The notes below the pieces were generated by a model. That model was not told the origin of the DNA and did not search any database. It was given only the letters and a program-made list of their open reading frames with translations. Position numbers and translations under genes: made by a program. Of a DNA stretch of 64,000 nt, positions 33,259 to 41,747 are shown one piece after another. Position 1 is the stretch's first letter, and the number at the start of each line of letters is the position of its first letter. The DNA lies in NCBI GenBank assembly GCA_013112725.1, contig JABFFZ010000012.1, positions 1 to 64,000 of the forward strand, in the 5' to 3' direction. The DNA is from Chloroflexota bacterium. GTDB taxonomy: Bacteria; Chloroflexota; Anaerolineae; Promineifilales; Promineifilaceae.

Positions 33259-33313
33259 GTTCGTAGTAGGCGATTTATCGCCGTCAGACGGCGATAAATT
33301 GCCTACTACGAAC
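33259..33313. repeat. GTAGTAGGCGATT-family hairpin (second copy)
   Basis: Arms 33259-33282 and 33290-33313 pair along 24 bases with one mismatch around GTCAGAC. It is nearly identical to the element at 19833-19887. The next gene's AGAGGAA ribosome site follows it. Confidence 0.88.
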
Positions 33314-33332
33314 CATTTCAAGAGGAATTCCC

Positions 33333-34094
33333 ATGACCAAACCCATTGCTCTACAACTGTACACCGTGCGCGAACAACTGGCGCACGATTTTACCGGTGT
33401 CATGCGCCGTATTGCCGACATGGGCTATGTGGGCGTGGAAACAGCCGGATTCCCCGAAGGCGTCACCATCACCCAGGCCAAAGCCCTCTTTGATGAACTG
33501 GGGTTGGCGGTGTGCGCCGCTCATGCCCCGCTGCCGCTTGGCGAACAAAAGGAAGAAACGCTGGAAAGGCTGGCGGCCTTGGGCTGCCAGCGGCTGGTTT
33601 GTGCCTGGCTGCCGCCGGACGAATACCAGAGCGTGGACAGCATCCGTCGCCTGTGTGACCGGGTGAATGAGGCCGCCGACGTAGCCGCGGCGCATGGCCT
33701 GACGCTGCTCATGCACAATCACTGGTTTGAGTTTGAGCCGGTAGAGGGAAAGCTACCGTACCACCTCTGGCTGGAATATCTGCACCCGGCAGTAGAGTTT
33801 GAACTGGATGCCTATTGGGTGCAGGTGGGCGGCGTGGAGCCGCTCACGGCCGTTGCCGACCTGGGCGCTCGCCTGACGCTGCTGCACGTCAAAGACGGCC
33901 CGGCAGACAATACGCAATCCAGCATGACGGCCGTTGGCCAGGGCGTAATGGATTATCAGACCATCATCCCTGCCGCTACTTATGCGGAGTGGATGGTGGT
34001 GGAATTAGATCGCTGCGCCACCGATATGCTCACGGCCGTGCAGCAAAGTTATACCTATCTCATTGAAAAAGGATTAGCACATGGAACCCGTTAA
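33333..34094 (+). CDS. Sugar phosphate isomerase/epimerase (xylose isomerase-like TIM barrel)
   Basis: 253 residues. It opens KPIALQLYTVREQL, the usual start of this family, and has GYVGVETAGFPEG, HNHWFEFEP (metal-binding His and Glu), ELDAYWVQVGG (Asp) and LLHVKDGP. These are the metal-binding positions of IolE/IolI-type enzymes. It interconverts or dehydrates a sugar or inositol derivative; which one cannot be told. It overlaps the following oxidoreductase gene by 14 bases, so the pair likely acts on the same compound. Confidence 0.93.
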   Translation: MTKPIALQLYTVREQLAHDFTGVMRRIADMGYVGVETAGFPEGVTITQAKALFDELGLAVCAAHAPLPLGEQKEETLERLAALGCQRLVCAWLPPDEYQSVDSIRRLCDRVNEAADVAAAHGLTLLMHNHWFEFEPVEGKLPYHLWLEYLHPAVEFELDAYWVQVGGVEPLTAVADLGARLTLLHVKDGPADNTQSSMTAVGQGVMDYQTIIPAATYAEWMVVELDRCATDMLTAVQQSYTYLIEKGLAHGTR

Positions 34095-35172
34095 AGTAGG
34101 CATTATCGGCTGTGGCAATATCAGCAGCGCGTACATCAATGGCTGCCGGTTGTTCGATATGTTGGAGGTCACGGCCGTCGCTGACGTTCTGCCCGCCGTT
34201 GCCCAGGCCAAAGCGGCCGAACACAACATCCCCCGCGTATATGCCAGCCCGGCCGAACTGCTGACCGACCCGGAGATCGAGATCGTCATCAACCTGACTA
34301 TCCCCGCCGCCCACGCCGAAGTCAGTCTGGCGGCCATTGCCGCTGGCAAACACCTGCACAGCGAAAAACCACTGGCGATCACCCGCGCCGACGGCCGTGC
34401 CATCCTGCAAGCCGCCCAGGAAAAGGGTGTGCGCGTCGGCTGCGCCCCGGATACCTTCCTGGGCGGCGGTTTGCAAACCTGCCGCAAATTGATTGACGAT
34501 GGCGCGATTGGCGAGCCGGTAGCGGCCACTGCCTTCATGTTGAGTCACGGGCCGGAAGGGTGGCATCCCAACCCCACCTTTTTCTACAAAGTAGGGGCCG
34601 GCCCCATGTTTGATATGGGCCCATATTACATCACCGCCCTGGTGCATTTACTGGGGCCGGTGCGCCAGGTAGCGGCCATGGCCCGTGCTTCTTTCCCGGA
34701 GCGGGTGGCGGCCAACGGCGAGCGCATCAGTGTAGATGTGCCCACCCATGTGGCCGGGACGATGCAAATGCACGCCGGCGCGATTGTCACCATGATCACC
34801 AGCTTTGATTGTTGGGGCCACCACCTGCCGCGCATTGAGATTTATGGTTCAGCCGGCTCGCTGAGTGTGCCCGACCCGAACATTTTTGGTGGCCCGGTGC
34901 GGCTGCGCCGTTCGGCCAGCAATGAATGGGAAGAGGTGGCTCTGACGCACAATGATGAGGTGAGGCGTGGCATTGGTGTGGCGGATATGGCGTACGGGCT
35001 GCGTTACGGCCGTGCCCATCGCGCTTCCGGTGAACTGGCCTACCATGTGCTGGATGTGATGCACACGTTTTATGATTCGTCTGCGCAGGAGCGGCATGTG
35101 ACGGTAGCCAGCAGTTGTGAACAGCCACGGCCGTTGCCGCCTGGCCTGCTTCTAGGTACGCTTGATCGTTAA
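34081..35172 (+). CDS. Gfo/Idh/MocA-family oxidoreductase
   Basis: 363 residues. The N-terminal Rossmann fold starts VKVGIIGCGNISSAYI, with the family motif GKHLHSEKPLAITRADGRAI containing the catalytic Lys of EKP. The C-terminal alpha/beta domain includes GPMFDMGPYYITALVHLLGPV, whose Asp and His are conserved. It oxidises or reduces a sugar with NAD(P). It overlaps the isomerase gene and ends well before pckA. It carries four palindromes, at native density. Confidence 0.94.
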   Translation: MEPVKVGIIGCGNISSAYINGCRLFDMLEVTAVADVLPAVAQAKAAEHNIPRVYASPAELLTDPEIEIVINLTIPAAHAEVSLAAIAAGKHLHSEKPLAITRADGRAILQAAQEKGVRVGCAPDTFLGGGLQTCRKLIDDGAIGEPVAATAFMLSHGPEGWHPNPTFFYKVGAGPMFDMGPYYITALVHLLGPVRQVAAMARASFPERVAANGERISVDVPTHVAGTMQMHAGAIVTMITSFDCWGHHLPRIEIYGSAGSLSVPDPNIFGGPVRLRRSASNEWEEVALTHNDEVRRGIGVADMAYGLRYGRAHRASGELAYHVLDVMHTFYDSSAQERHVTVASSCEQPRPLPPGLLLGTLDR

Positions 35173-35180
35173 TTTGGGGG

Positions 35181-35221
35181 TGGCAAGTTGCAGGCAAAAG
35201 TTGCTTGCTACCTGCCGCCTG
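35181..35221. repeat. Short-word hairpin after the oxidoreductase gene
   Basis: ggcaagttgcaggca and tgcttgctacctgcc are near-complementary. It follows the oxidoreductase stop by nine bases and might end its transcript. Confidence 0.5.
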
Positions 35222-35237
35222 TCATTCCCACATTCAT

Positions 35238-35266
35238 TTGTGAAAATCGTCACATTGTATTACACT
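35238..35266 (+). promoter_or_regulatory. Candidate promoter for pckA
   Basis: TTGTGA (35238-35243) and TACACT (35261-35266) are separated by 17 bases, an acceptable sigma-70 type promoter about 50 bases before the pckA start. An AAAGGAAAGGTGA ribosome site follows. Confidence 0.35.
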
Positions 35267-35315
35267 TAGGTCATTACAATTTCCCATTGAATTTTGAAAA
35301 AAGGAAAGGTGAGCT

Positions 35316-36923
35316 ATGCAAAACTTTGGTGCAAATGTCAGCAAGTATGGTGTGGAAAATCACGGCGTGCGCAATGCCGGTATTGTTTATTGGAATTTAC
35401 CTACGCCCATGCTTTATGAGCAGGTAATTCGCCGCCGTGAAGGCGTGGTAGGGCATTTAGGGCCGCTGCTGGTGGCCACGGGCGACCATACTGGCCGTTC
35501 TCCTAACGACAAATTTATTGTCGAAGAACCAACCAGCGAAAAAGACATCTGGTGGGGCAAAGTGAACCGTCCCATTTCCCAGGAAAAGTTTGATAATCTG
35601 TACCGGCGTATCATTGCCTATATCCAGAACCGGGACATTTTTGTCTTTGATGGCTATGTGGGGGCAGACCCGCGTTACCAGATGCCGGTGCGCATCATCA
35701 CCGAGTATGCCTGGCACAATCTGTTTGCGCGCAATATGTTCATCCGCGAGCGTGACCCGGAAAAATTGGCGAACCATGTGCCAGAATTTACCGTGATTGA
35801 CATGCCGCGCTTTCATGCCGAACCGGAATTTGACGGCACCCGCAGCCAGACCTTTATCCTGGTGGATTTTGGCCGGCGGCTGGTGATCATTGGCGGCACG
35901 GAGTATGGCGGTGAAATCAAGAAGAGCATCTTTTCGGCCATGAATTATTACCTGCCCAAACGGGGGGTGATGAGTATGCATTGCAGCGCGAATTATGGGA
36001 AGGATTTGGATGATGTGGCCCTGTTTTTTGGCCTGAGCGGCACGGGCAAAACCACTCTCAGTAGCGATCCGAAGCGTACGTTGATTGGTGATGATGAACA
36101 TGGCTGGAGCGATGACGGCGTCTTTAATTTTGAAGGCGGCTGTTATGCCAAAGTGATCCGGTTGAATCCGGAGGGGGAACCGGAGATTTACCAGACGACG
36201 CGCATGTTTGGCACGGTGCTGGAAAATGTGGTGTATGATTCGGCCACGCACCGGATTGATTTGAATGATGACACGCTAACGGAGAATACCCGTTCCAGCT
36301 ATCCCATTACCCATATCCCCCACGCCGATCCACGTGGCGTGGGTGGACATCCTAAGAACATTCTCTTTCTCACGGCCGACGCCTTTGGTGTGCTGCCACC
36401 CCTCTCCCGGCTGACAGAGGCGCAGGCGATGTACCATTTCCTGAGCGGGTACACGGCCAAGGTGGCGGGTACGGAACGGGGCGTAACGGAACCGCAGCCG
36501 AACTTTAGCACCTGCTTTGGCGCGCCGTTTATGCCCCTGCATCCGGGGGTGTATGGCAAGCTGCTGGGCGAGAAAATTGCGAAGCATGAGGTGAAGGTGT
36601 GGTTGGTGAACACCGGATGGACGGGTGGCCCGTATGGTGTGGGCAGCCGGATGAAGCTGGCGTACACGCGGGCGATGGTCACGGCCGTACTGGAGAATCA
36701 GTTGGATGAGGTGGTGTTTGAAACTGAACCCTACTTTGGCCTGCAAATTCCCACGCACGTCCCCGGTGTGCCCGAAGAGGCGCTGAACCCGCGCAATACC
36801 TGGGCGGACAAGGATGCCTATGACGTCCAGGCGCGTAAACTGGTGGGCATGTTTATTGAGAACTTCAAGCAGTTTGAGGCCGGCGTCAGTGATGAGGTGA
36901 AAGCGGCAGGGCCGGCTCAGTAA
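35316..36923 (+). CDS. pckA: Phosphoenolpyruvate carboxykinase (ATP)
   Basis: 535 residues, typical for the ATP-dependent form. It converts oxaloacetate and ATP to PEP, CO2 and ADP in gluconeogenesis. The kinase-1a P-loop is GLSGTGKTTLS (about residues 239-249), the metal motif is LIGDDEHGW, and the substrate Arg is in THTGRSPNDK form (GDHTGRSPNDKF). TRMFGTVLENVV and NTGWTGGPYGVG are also conserved. It stands alone with its own promoter. Only one ACGGCCGT copy occurs in 1.6 kb. Its TAA stop is the start of a hairpin repeat. Confidence 0.97.
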   Translation: MQNFGANVSKYGVENHGVRNAGIVYWNLPTPMLYEQVIRRREGVVGHLGPLLVATGDHTGRSPNDKFIVEEPTSEKDIWWGKVNRPISQEKFDNLYRRIIAYIQNRDIFVFDGYVGADPRYQMPVRIITEYAWHNLFARNMFIRERDPEKLANHVPEFTVIDMPRFHAEPEFDGTRSQTFILVDFGRRLVIIGGTEYGGEIKKSIFSAMNYYLPKRGVMSMHCSANYGKDLDDVALFFGLSGTGKTTLSSDPKRTLIGDDEHGWSDDGVFNFEGGCYAKVIRLNPEGEPEIYQTTRMFGTVLENVVYDSATHRIDLNDDTLTENTRSSYPITHIPHADPRGVGGHPKNILFLTADAFGVLPPLSRLTEAQAMYHFLSGYTAKVAGTERGVTEPQPNFSTCFGAPFMPLHPGVYGKLLGEKIAKHEVKVWLVNTGWTGGPYGVGSRMKLAYTRAMVTAVLENQLDEVVFETEPYFGLQIPTHVPGVPEEALNPRNTWADKDAYDVQARKLVGMFIENFKQFEAGVSDEVKAAGPAQ

Positions 36924-36984
36924 CCGGTAATCGGTAATTGACGCGGCGTCAATTACCGATTACCAGCCACCGATTACCAATTCC
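36921..36984. repeat. Hairpin array of GGTAATC words between converging genes
   Basis: The left arm accggtaatcggtaattgacg pairs with cgtcaattaccgattaccag and a third copy, accgattaccaatt. It begins with the pckA stop codon TAA (36921-36923) and reaches into the end of the acyl-AMP ligase gene on the other strand. Confidence 0.8.
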
Positions 36985-38677
36985 TAACCTCTGCCAGCCA
37001 CTTCTCCCGGTTGGCGGCGCGGGCAATTTTGCCGCTGGACGTTTTCAGCAGCCAGTGGGGGCCAACCAGATGCACGTAGCTGACGTTGACGCTGCTCTGC
37101 CGGGACACTTCCTGGCGGATGGTTTTGTTGATTTCTTTGTGTTCGGCGGGGTCGCTGCTTTTCACCTCGGCTACAACGGCGATGAGTTCTGTGCCTTCTT
37201 TTTCATCCGGCACGCCAAAACAGACGGCGCGGCCGGCATGGACGCCAGGTACATCGTTGACAATAGCTTCAATATCCTGTGGGTAGATGTTTTTCCCGGC
37301 GTTGATGATCAAATCTTTGGCCCGGCCAATCACAAACAATTCGCCATTCACGGTGTAACCTTGGTCGCCGGTTTTGTACCAACCGTTCACAAACGGCCGT
37401 AAATCAGGCCGTCGGTAGTATTCCGTAAGCATACAGTTGCTGCGGATGGCAATTTCGCCCACGCAGCGGTCGGGCAGGGCACGGCCGTCTCCATCCCACA
37501 CGGCCACCTCCGTCCCCGCAATCACCGGGCCGCAGGAAACTTTCACGGCCGCCTGGGGGTGGTCGGCCGCCACTGGCTGCGCATATTGATGGTGGGTAAG
37601 TTCATGTTCGTCTATCGTGTCCAGTACGGCCGTGCCCTCTGGCGCCGTCTGTGTCACGGCAAAGGTATTTTCAGCCATGGCGTAACTGACGCCGAGCATT
37701 TCCGGGCGAACGCCGTTTTCGGCAAAGGCCGCCAGGAATAACTGGTGGCTGTCATAGCGCACCGGTTCGGAGCAGTTGATGAACAGGCGCATCGAAGCCA
37801 GCGATAAACCTTCCTTGTCTCGCGCCCGGATGCGGCGGGCGCAGTGGTTGTAGGCAAAGTTAGGCAGCCAGCAAAGCGTGCCCTGGTAATCGTGAATGGC
37901 GCGCAGCAGTAGCGCCGGGTGGCTGACCCAATCAAAGGGGGACATCAGCACCAGGGGAACGCCCTGCACCAGCGGCAGCAGAAACCCGGCAATAAGGCCC
38001 ATATCGTGGTACAGCGGCAGCCAACTGACAATGACATCTTGCTCTGTGAGTTGGAGGGCATCACTATAACTGGCAAGCTGGTTGAGTACGGCCGTGTGTG
38101 ACAACGCCACCCCTTTTTGCAGCCCGGTGGTGCCGGAGGAGTGTTGCAGGAAGGCGATAGAATTGGGATCAGGAGATTGAGAGATTAGGGATTGGAGATT
38201 GGAGATTGAATCTCTAATCTCCAATCTCCAATCTCCAATCCCTTTTGACCCATACACCGCACACGTCACGGCCGTTTGCAATTGCGGCGCAAATTCATCC
38301 GTCGTCAGTATCGCTTTTACAGCCGAGAGGCGCACCAGTTCGGCCATGTGGCGCATGTAAATGTCCGCGTCTAGTTTTTCCGTGAGAGTGGGGAACATGG
38401 AAGGGATCGCGCCCACCAGCAGCGCCCCCCAAAAGGCGTAGATGCTCGCCAAATTTTGGGTGTGGGCGATGACGATCAGGTCGCCCGGCCCCATGCCCAA
38501 CCGCCGTAAACCATTCGCATAGCCAGTGACGGCCTGCCGAAATATCTGGCGCGAAATGATTTCCGGCGGACTGTCCGTTTGCCGGTAGATGATGGCAGGT
38601 GGGGTGGCGTCTACGGCCGTCAATACCTGCGCATCGAGCAATGTGTGGTAGGACGGCCGTGTTGCCAGTGTCAGCAT
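36974..38677 (-). CDS. Fatty-acyl-AMP ligase (FAAL)-type adenylation enzyme
   Basis: 567 residues of the ANL superfamily. It has the phosphate loop SSGTTGLQKG (180-189), SWLPLYHDMGLIAGF (typical of FAALs), the A5-type YAMAENTFAV, the A7 GWYKTGDQGY, and the A10 Lys in LKTSSGKIAR. FAALs activate fatty acids to acyl-AMP and load them onto carrier proteins rather than CoA. Residues 146-169 (IGDWRLEIRDSISNLQSLIS) are encoded by an in-frame hairpin repeat and interrupt the normal linker. Its start directly abuts the stop of the next minus-strand gene, so the pair is coupled. No carrier protein gene is near. Confidence 0.92.
   Translation of the reverse strand: MLTLATRPSYHTLLDAQVLTAVDATPPAIIYRQTDSPPEIISRQIFRQAVTGYANGLRRLGMGPGDLIVIAHTQNLASIYAFWGALLVGAIPSMFPTLTEKLDADIYMRHMAELVRLSAVKAILTTDEFAPQLQTAVTCAVYGSKGIGDWRLEIRDSISNLQSLISQSPDPNSIAFLQHSSGTTGLQKGVALSHTAVLNQLASYSDALQLTEQDVIVSWLPLYHDMGLIAGFLLPLVQGVPLVLMSPFDWVSHPALLLRAIHDYQGTLCWLPNFAYNHCARRIRARDKEGLSLASMRLFINCSEPVRYDSHQLFLAAFAENGVRPEMLGVSYAMAENTFAVTQTAPEGTAVLDTIDEHELTHHQYAQPVAADHPQAAVKVSCGPVIAGTEVAVWDGDGRALPDRCVGEIAIRSNCMLTEYYRRPDLRPFVNGWYKTGDQGYTVNGELFVIGRAKDLIINAGKNIYPQDIEAIVNDVPGVHAGRAVCFGVPDEKEGTELIAVVAEVKSSDPAEHKEINKTIRQEVSRQSSVNVSYVHLVGPHWLLKTSSGKIARAANREKWLAEVRNW
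38160..38245. repeat. AGATTGG-type hairpin array inside the acyl-AMP ligase gene
   Basis: The left arm repeats gattgagagattagggattggagattgg. The right arm carries the complements (aatctctaatctccaatctcc). It is the same kind of array as 9500-9560 and 15241-15272, but within an open frame that it does not break. Confidence 0.9.
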
Positions 38678-40579
38678 TTACGGCCACTCCGTTGCGGCCT
38701 TGCCGGTTTGTAAATCTACGCCGATCAGCGCCCGGATGGTCAGGTATAGATGGCTGGGCGAACGGCTAATGCCGCGCCAGAAATCATCGTCCAATGTATT
38801 CTTTACTTCATAATTGAGCGCGCCTGTGCTGGTGTTGAGCGACTGCACCAACAATTCCGGTGGGTTAGGTGTGGCGAAAAGCTGCACAATGTACAGGCCA
38901 TTGTTTGTCAGCTCATAGGTCCATTTATCATCAAATGGGTCCATTTCAAACAGATATTGAGCTTTGAGGGGATGCTGCCACAGGCGTTCGCCGCTGGTCA
39001 CATCCAACCCCCACACTTCGATCTGTTTGGAGCCACGCTGTCGTTCGCCCCAGACAACGGCCGTGTTCCCCTGCACCCCCATCGGCCATAATTCATAATC
39101 ACCCCCCTCCACATAAAACTGGAGTTCGCCGCTGTTCAAATCCACCGATGCGATACCCTGGTTGCCAGAGTCATAGGCCGGCAGCAGCAGTGTATCTCCG
39201 TTGAAGGCAAAATAAGGGGAGAAATTCCAATCGGTGACAATGCCCCGGCCAATGGAGGAGGAGATGCTGGCATCGCCGGGCAGGCGGGATTGCCAGATGG
39301 GCTGACCGGTTTCCGGGTCCCACTCTTCCAGACATTCTGCGCCATTGATGGAGGTGCCCCACAGGAAAAAGAGCCGATCTTGAGCCTCATCTGCAAAGAC
39401 CTGATCATAATAACCAAAGGGGGCGGGATCAAAGAAGTTGCCATCATCCGGGCACATCGGGATTAACTCTTGCATCAACTCGCCATTGTTGAGGTCGAAC
39501 AATTTGAGGGCAAAACCGAAAGCGCCAGCCTGCGCCGATTCGTCTAACACAGCCGCCATGTTTTTGAGGATAGTCACCGCCACAAACCCTTCTTCCATGT
39601 AAACGGGGGTGTCATTTTCCAGACGCGCCTGCCATAAGGTTTGGCCGGTTTTGGCATTCAGCCCGTAGAGGGTGTTATCGGCCGTCAGAGCGACCACAAC
39701 GCCCTGTTCCGAGCGTAGACAGCCATAACAGCGCCGGTCTACAATGTCGCTGAGGTTGGCCTGCCAGACCTGTTCGCCGCTGGCCCGGTCGAGGGCGCGC
39801 AGGGTGCTGCCGCTGGTGTGGTAAATGTGTTGATTGTCATAGGTGACATTGAAGTCCATGTTATTGCTCGAATCGCCAACCGCTGTTTCCCAGCGGACTG
39901 TGCGACGGCCGTCCTTCTCTTCGGTGTAGCTGAGGAAAATGTTGTTGATGTCGTTGCTGTACTGCCAGTTTTCTACCATCAGGTCAGAACCCATGCCATC
40001 GCCGCCACTGGTGACCACCAGCGGATTATTTTGAATATTTCGATTAACGGTGGCTACCTGCACGCTCACTTCCTGTACAAAAGTTTGGATGTCGCCTTCA
40101 GACACTTGCTGGATGAATGTTTGGGGGTCTTCTATAACTTGGGTGATGGTGGTAAATGGCACCAGGGCCGCCACCACAATGCCCAAAGTGAAGAGGATAA
40201 TGACGATGGCTAACAGGCAGCCACAACTGTTGTTGCCGCTGCTGGAGACGGTGGTATAGGTAACGGCCGTTGGTTTGCCCATTTCCAGACCATCCACAAT
40301 ATCTTTGGCCTCTTTTAGCCCAACGCCGAAGGTTTCCCGGTATAGTTTGATGGCTTCAATTTTTTGTCCGTGATGTACCAGTTCTAAAATGCGGTGGATA
40401 CTGTCGGCCTTTTCTGGAGATGCGTCGCCCATGTAGCCGGCCTGGTAGGCGCCGATGCGCATGTTTTCGGGCACGATGATGGTGGTGCCGCAAAATTCGC
40501 AGCGAATGGTTTCGGAACGGCCGTCATATTCTAATGAGGCATTACACGAGGGGCACTTAAGGGCTTGTACTTGGGTCAT
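38678..40579 (-). CDS. Zinc-ribbon / L7-L12-like / membrane-anchored PQQ-propeller protein
   Basis: 633 residues with an unusual order. A zinc ribbon (CPSC and CEFC, residues 9-30) comes first. A ribosomal L7/L12 C-terminal-like motif follows (IEAIKLYRETFGVGLKEAKDIVDGLE, about 77-102). Then one membrane helix (about 121-145) and an extracellular PQQ-type beta-propeller (about 200-633) with repeats such as LRALDRASGEQVWQANL, LYGLNAKTGQTLWQARL and WDPETGQPIWQSRL. It may couple outside binding to a cytoplasmic partner. It abuts the acyl-AMP ligase start (TAA next to ATG), so joint function is suggested. No catalytic residues are recognised. Confidence 0.87.
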   Translation of the reverse strand: MTQVQALKCPSCNASLEYDGRSETIRCEFCGTTIIVPENMRIGAYQAGYMGDASPEKADSIHRILELVHHGQKIEAIKLYRETFGVGLKEAKDIVDGLEMGKPTAVTYTTVSSSGNNSCGCLLAIVIILFTLGIVVAALVPFTTITQVIEDPQTFIQQVSEGDIQTFVQEVSVQVATVNRNIQNNPLVVTSGGDGMGSDLMVENWQYSNDINNIFLSYTEEKDGRRTVRWETAVGDSSNNMDFNVTYDNQHIYHTSGSTLRALDRASGEQVWQANLSDIVDRRCYGCLRSEQGVVVALTADNTLYGLNAKTGQTLWQARLENDTPVYMEEGFVAVTILKNMAAVLDESAQAGAFGFALKLFDLNNGELMQELIPMCPDDGNFFDPAPFGYYDQVFADEAQDRLFFLWGTSINGAECLEEWDPETGQPIWQSRLPGDASISSSIGRGIVTDWNFSPYFAFNGDTLLLPAYDSGNQGIASVDLNSGELQFYVEGGDYELWPMGVQGNTAVVWGERQRGSKQIEVWGLDVTSGERLWQHPLKAQYLFEMDPFDDKWTYELTNNGLYIVQLFATPNPPELLVQSLNTSTGALNYEVKNTLDDDFWRGISRSPSHLYLTIRALIGVDLQTGKAATEWP

Positions 40580-40772
40580 GTCGTCTCCTGTAAAATTGTG
40601 GCGCGCTTTGCCAGATTGCGTTACGAATTTTCATATGCAATGGACAGGTTGTCAATCAATCCTGTTTTTTGATTGGCAGCAGTGTAGGGCACGGCCGTCC
40701 GAAACCCGTCCGAACCTCATCCTGGCGCAAGAATCGGGTGGAGAATCGTAGACTGGTTTGTTACAGTTAATA

Positions 40773-40804
40773 GCGATGAGGAGATTGTCCAATCTCCTCA
40801 TCGC
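40773..40804. repeat. Perfect 15-bp hairpin before the Ada gene
   Basis: GCGATGAGGAGATTG and its exact complement flank TC. It ends 32 bases before the start of the methyltransferase gene. It could be an operator, an attenuating mRNA hairpin, or one more repeat of the AGATTG type. Confidence 0.75.
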
Positions 40805-40836
40805 TGAATCTTACCTAACATCTGGAGGTTCCATTC

Positions 40837-41688
40837 ATGTTCACACAAGCATCCGCCGATTATGCCCTTGTGGAAAAAGCCATTCACTACCTGGAAGAAA
40901 ATTACCAGGATCAACCGGCGCTGGCCGATGTGGCCGCCCATGTGGGGTTAAGCGAATTTCATTTCCAGCGGCTGTTCCGCCGGTGGGCGGGCATCAGCCC
41001 CAAGCGTTTTGGGCAATACCTGACCATGCAACATGCCAAACAAGTACTGGCTGAATCACAAAACGTGTTGGAAGCGGCCTATGCTGCCGGGCTTTCTGGG
41101 CCGGGCCGTTTGCATGATCTCTTTGTCACCCACGAAGCGGTGACGCCGGGTGAGTACAAAACCAGGGGCGCAGGGCTGACGATTCGTTATGGGTTTCATC
41201 CCACCCCTTTTGGCGAGGCGCTGTTGGCGGAGACGGAGCGGGGGATTTGTGGCCTGTCGTTTATCACCGGCAACGGCCGTGCGGCCGCTTTTGCCGATCT
41301 GACCCACGCCTGGCCCCAGGCGGTGTTGGCGGAAGACGCGGTGGGCACGGCGACGGCCGTGAACCAAATTTTCACCCCTGCTGATGAGCGGCAAATGCCG
41401 CTGCCCGTCTTCTTGAAGGGTACCAATTTCCAGATTCAGGTGTGGATGGCGCTGCTGCGCGTCCCGCCGGGCGCATTGGTGACGTATGGCGCGTTGGCGC
41501 GGGCAGCGGGACAAGAGAAGGCGGTGCGGGCGGTGGGCACGGCCGTCGGCCATAACCCCATCGCCTACCTTATCCCTTGCCACCGCGTCATCCAAAAAAG
41601 CGGCAACCTGGGCGGCTACCATTGGGGTCTTCCCCGTAAAAAGGCGCTCATCGGCTGGGAAGCGGCACATGCGGGATGGGGTGAGTAG
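40837..41688 (+). CDS. Bifunctional AraC-type regulator/O6-methylguanine-DNA methyltransferase (Ada-like)
   Basis: 283 residues. The N-terminal part (about 8-105) is an AraC-type helix-turn-helix domain (ALADVAAHVGLSEFHFQRLF, then PKRFGQYL). The C-terminal part is the alkyltransferase, with the active Cys in IPCHRVIQKSG (about residue 248), FQIQVWMALLRVPPG and YGALARAAG. It moves methyl groups from O6-methylguanine to its own Cys. The N-terminal zinc domain of E. coli Ada that repairs phosphotriesters is missing. How it senses methylation for regulation is therefore unclear. ACGGCCGT occurs three times. Confidence 0.94.
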   Translation: MFTQASADYALVEKAIHYLEENYQDQPALADVAAHVGLSEFHFQRLFRRWAGISPKRFGQYLTMQHAKQVLAESQNVLEAAYAAGLSGPGRLHDLFVTHEAVTPGEYKTRGAGLTIRYGFHPTPFGEALLAETERGICGLSFITGNGRAAAFADLTHAWPQAVLAEDAVGTATAVNQIFTPADERQMPLPVFLKGTNFQIQVWMALLRVPPGALVTYGALARAAGQEKAVRAVGTAVGHNPIAYLIPCHRVIQKSGNLGGYHWGLPRKKALIGWEAAHAGWGE

Positions 41689-41689
41689 A

Positions 41690-41742
41690 TTAAGATATTA
41701 TGATATTTAATTATTGAATACCCCAATATCCCAATATCCTCT
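41690..41742. repeat. Hairpin of short AT-rich words
   Basis: taagatattatgatatttaa in the left arm and accccaatatcccaatatcc in the right arm repeat the word atatt/aatat. It fills the short gap between the methyltransferase and the propeller gene. Confidence 0.55.
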
Positions 41743-41747
41743 TTTCT

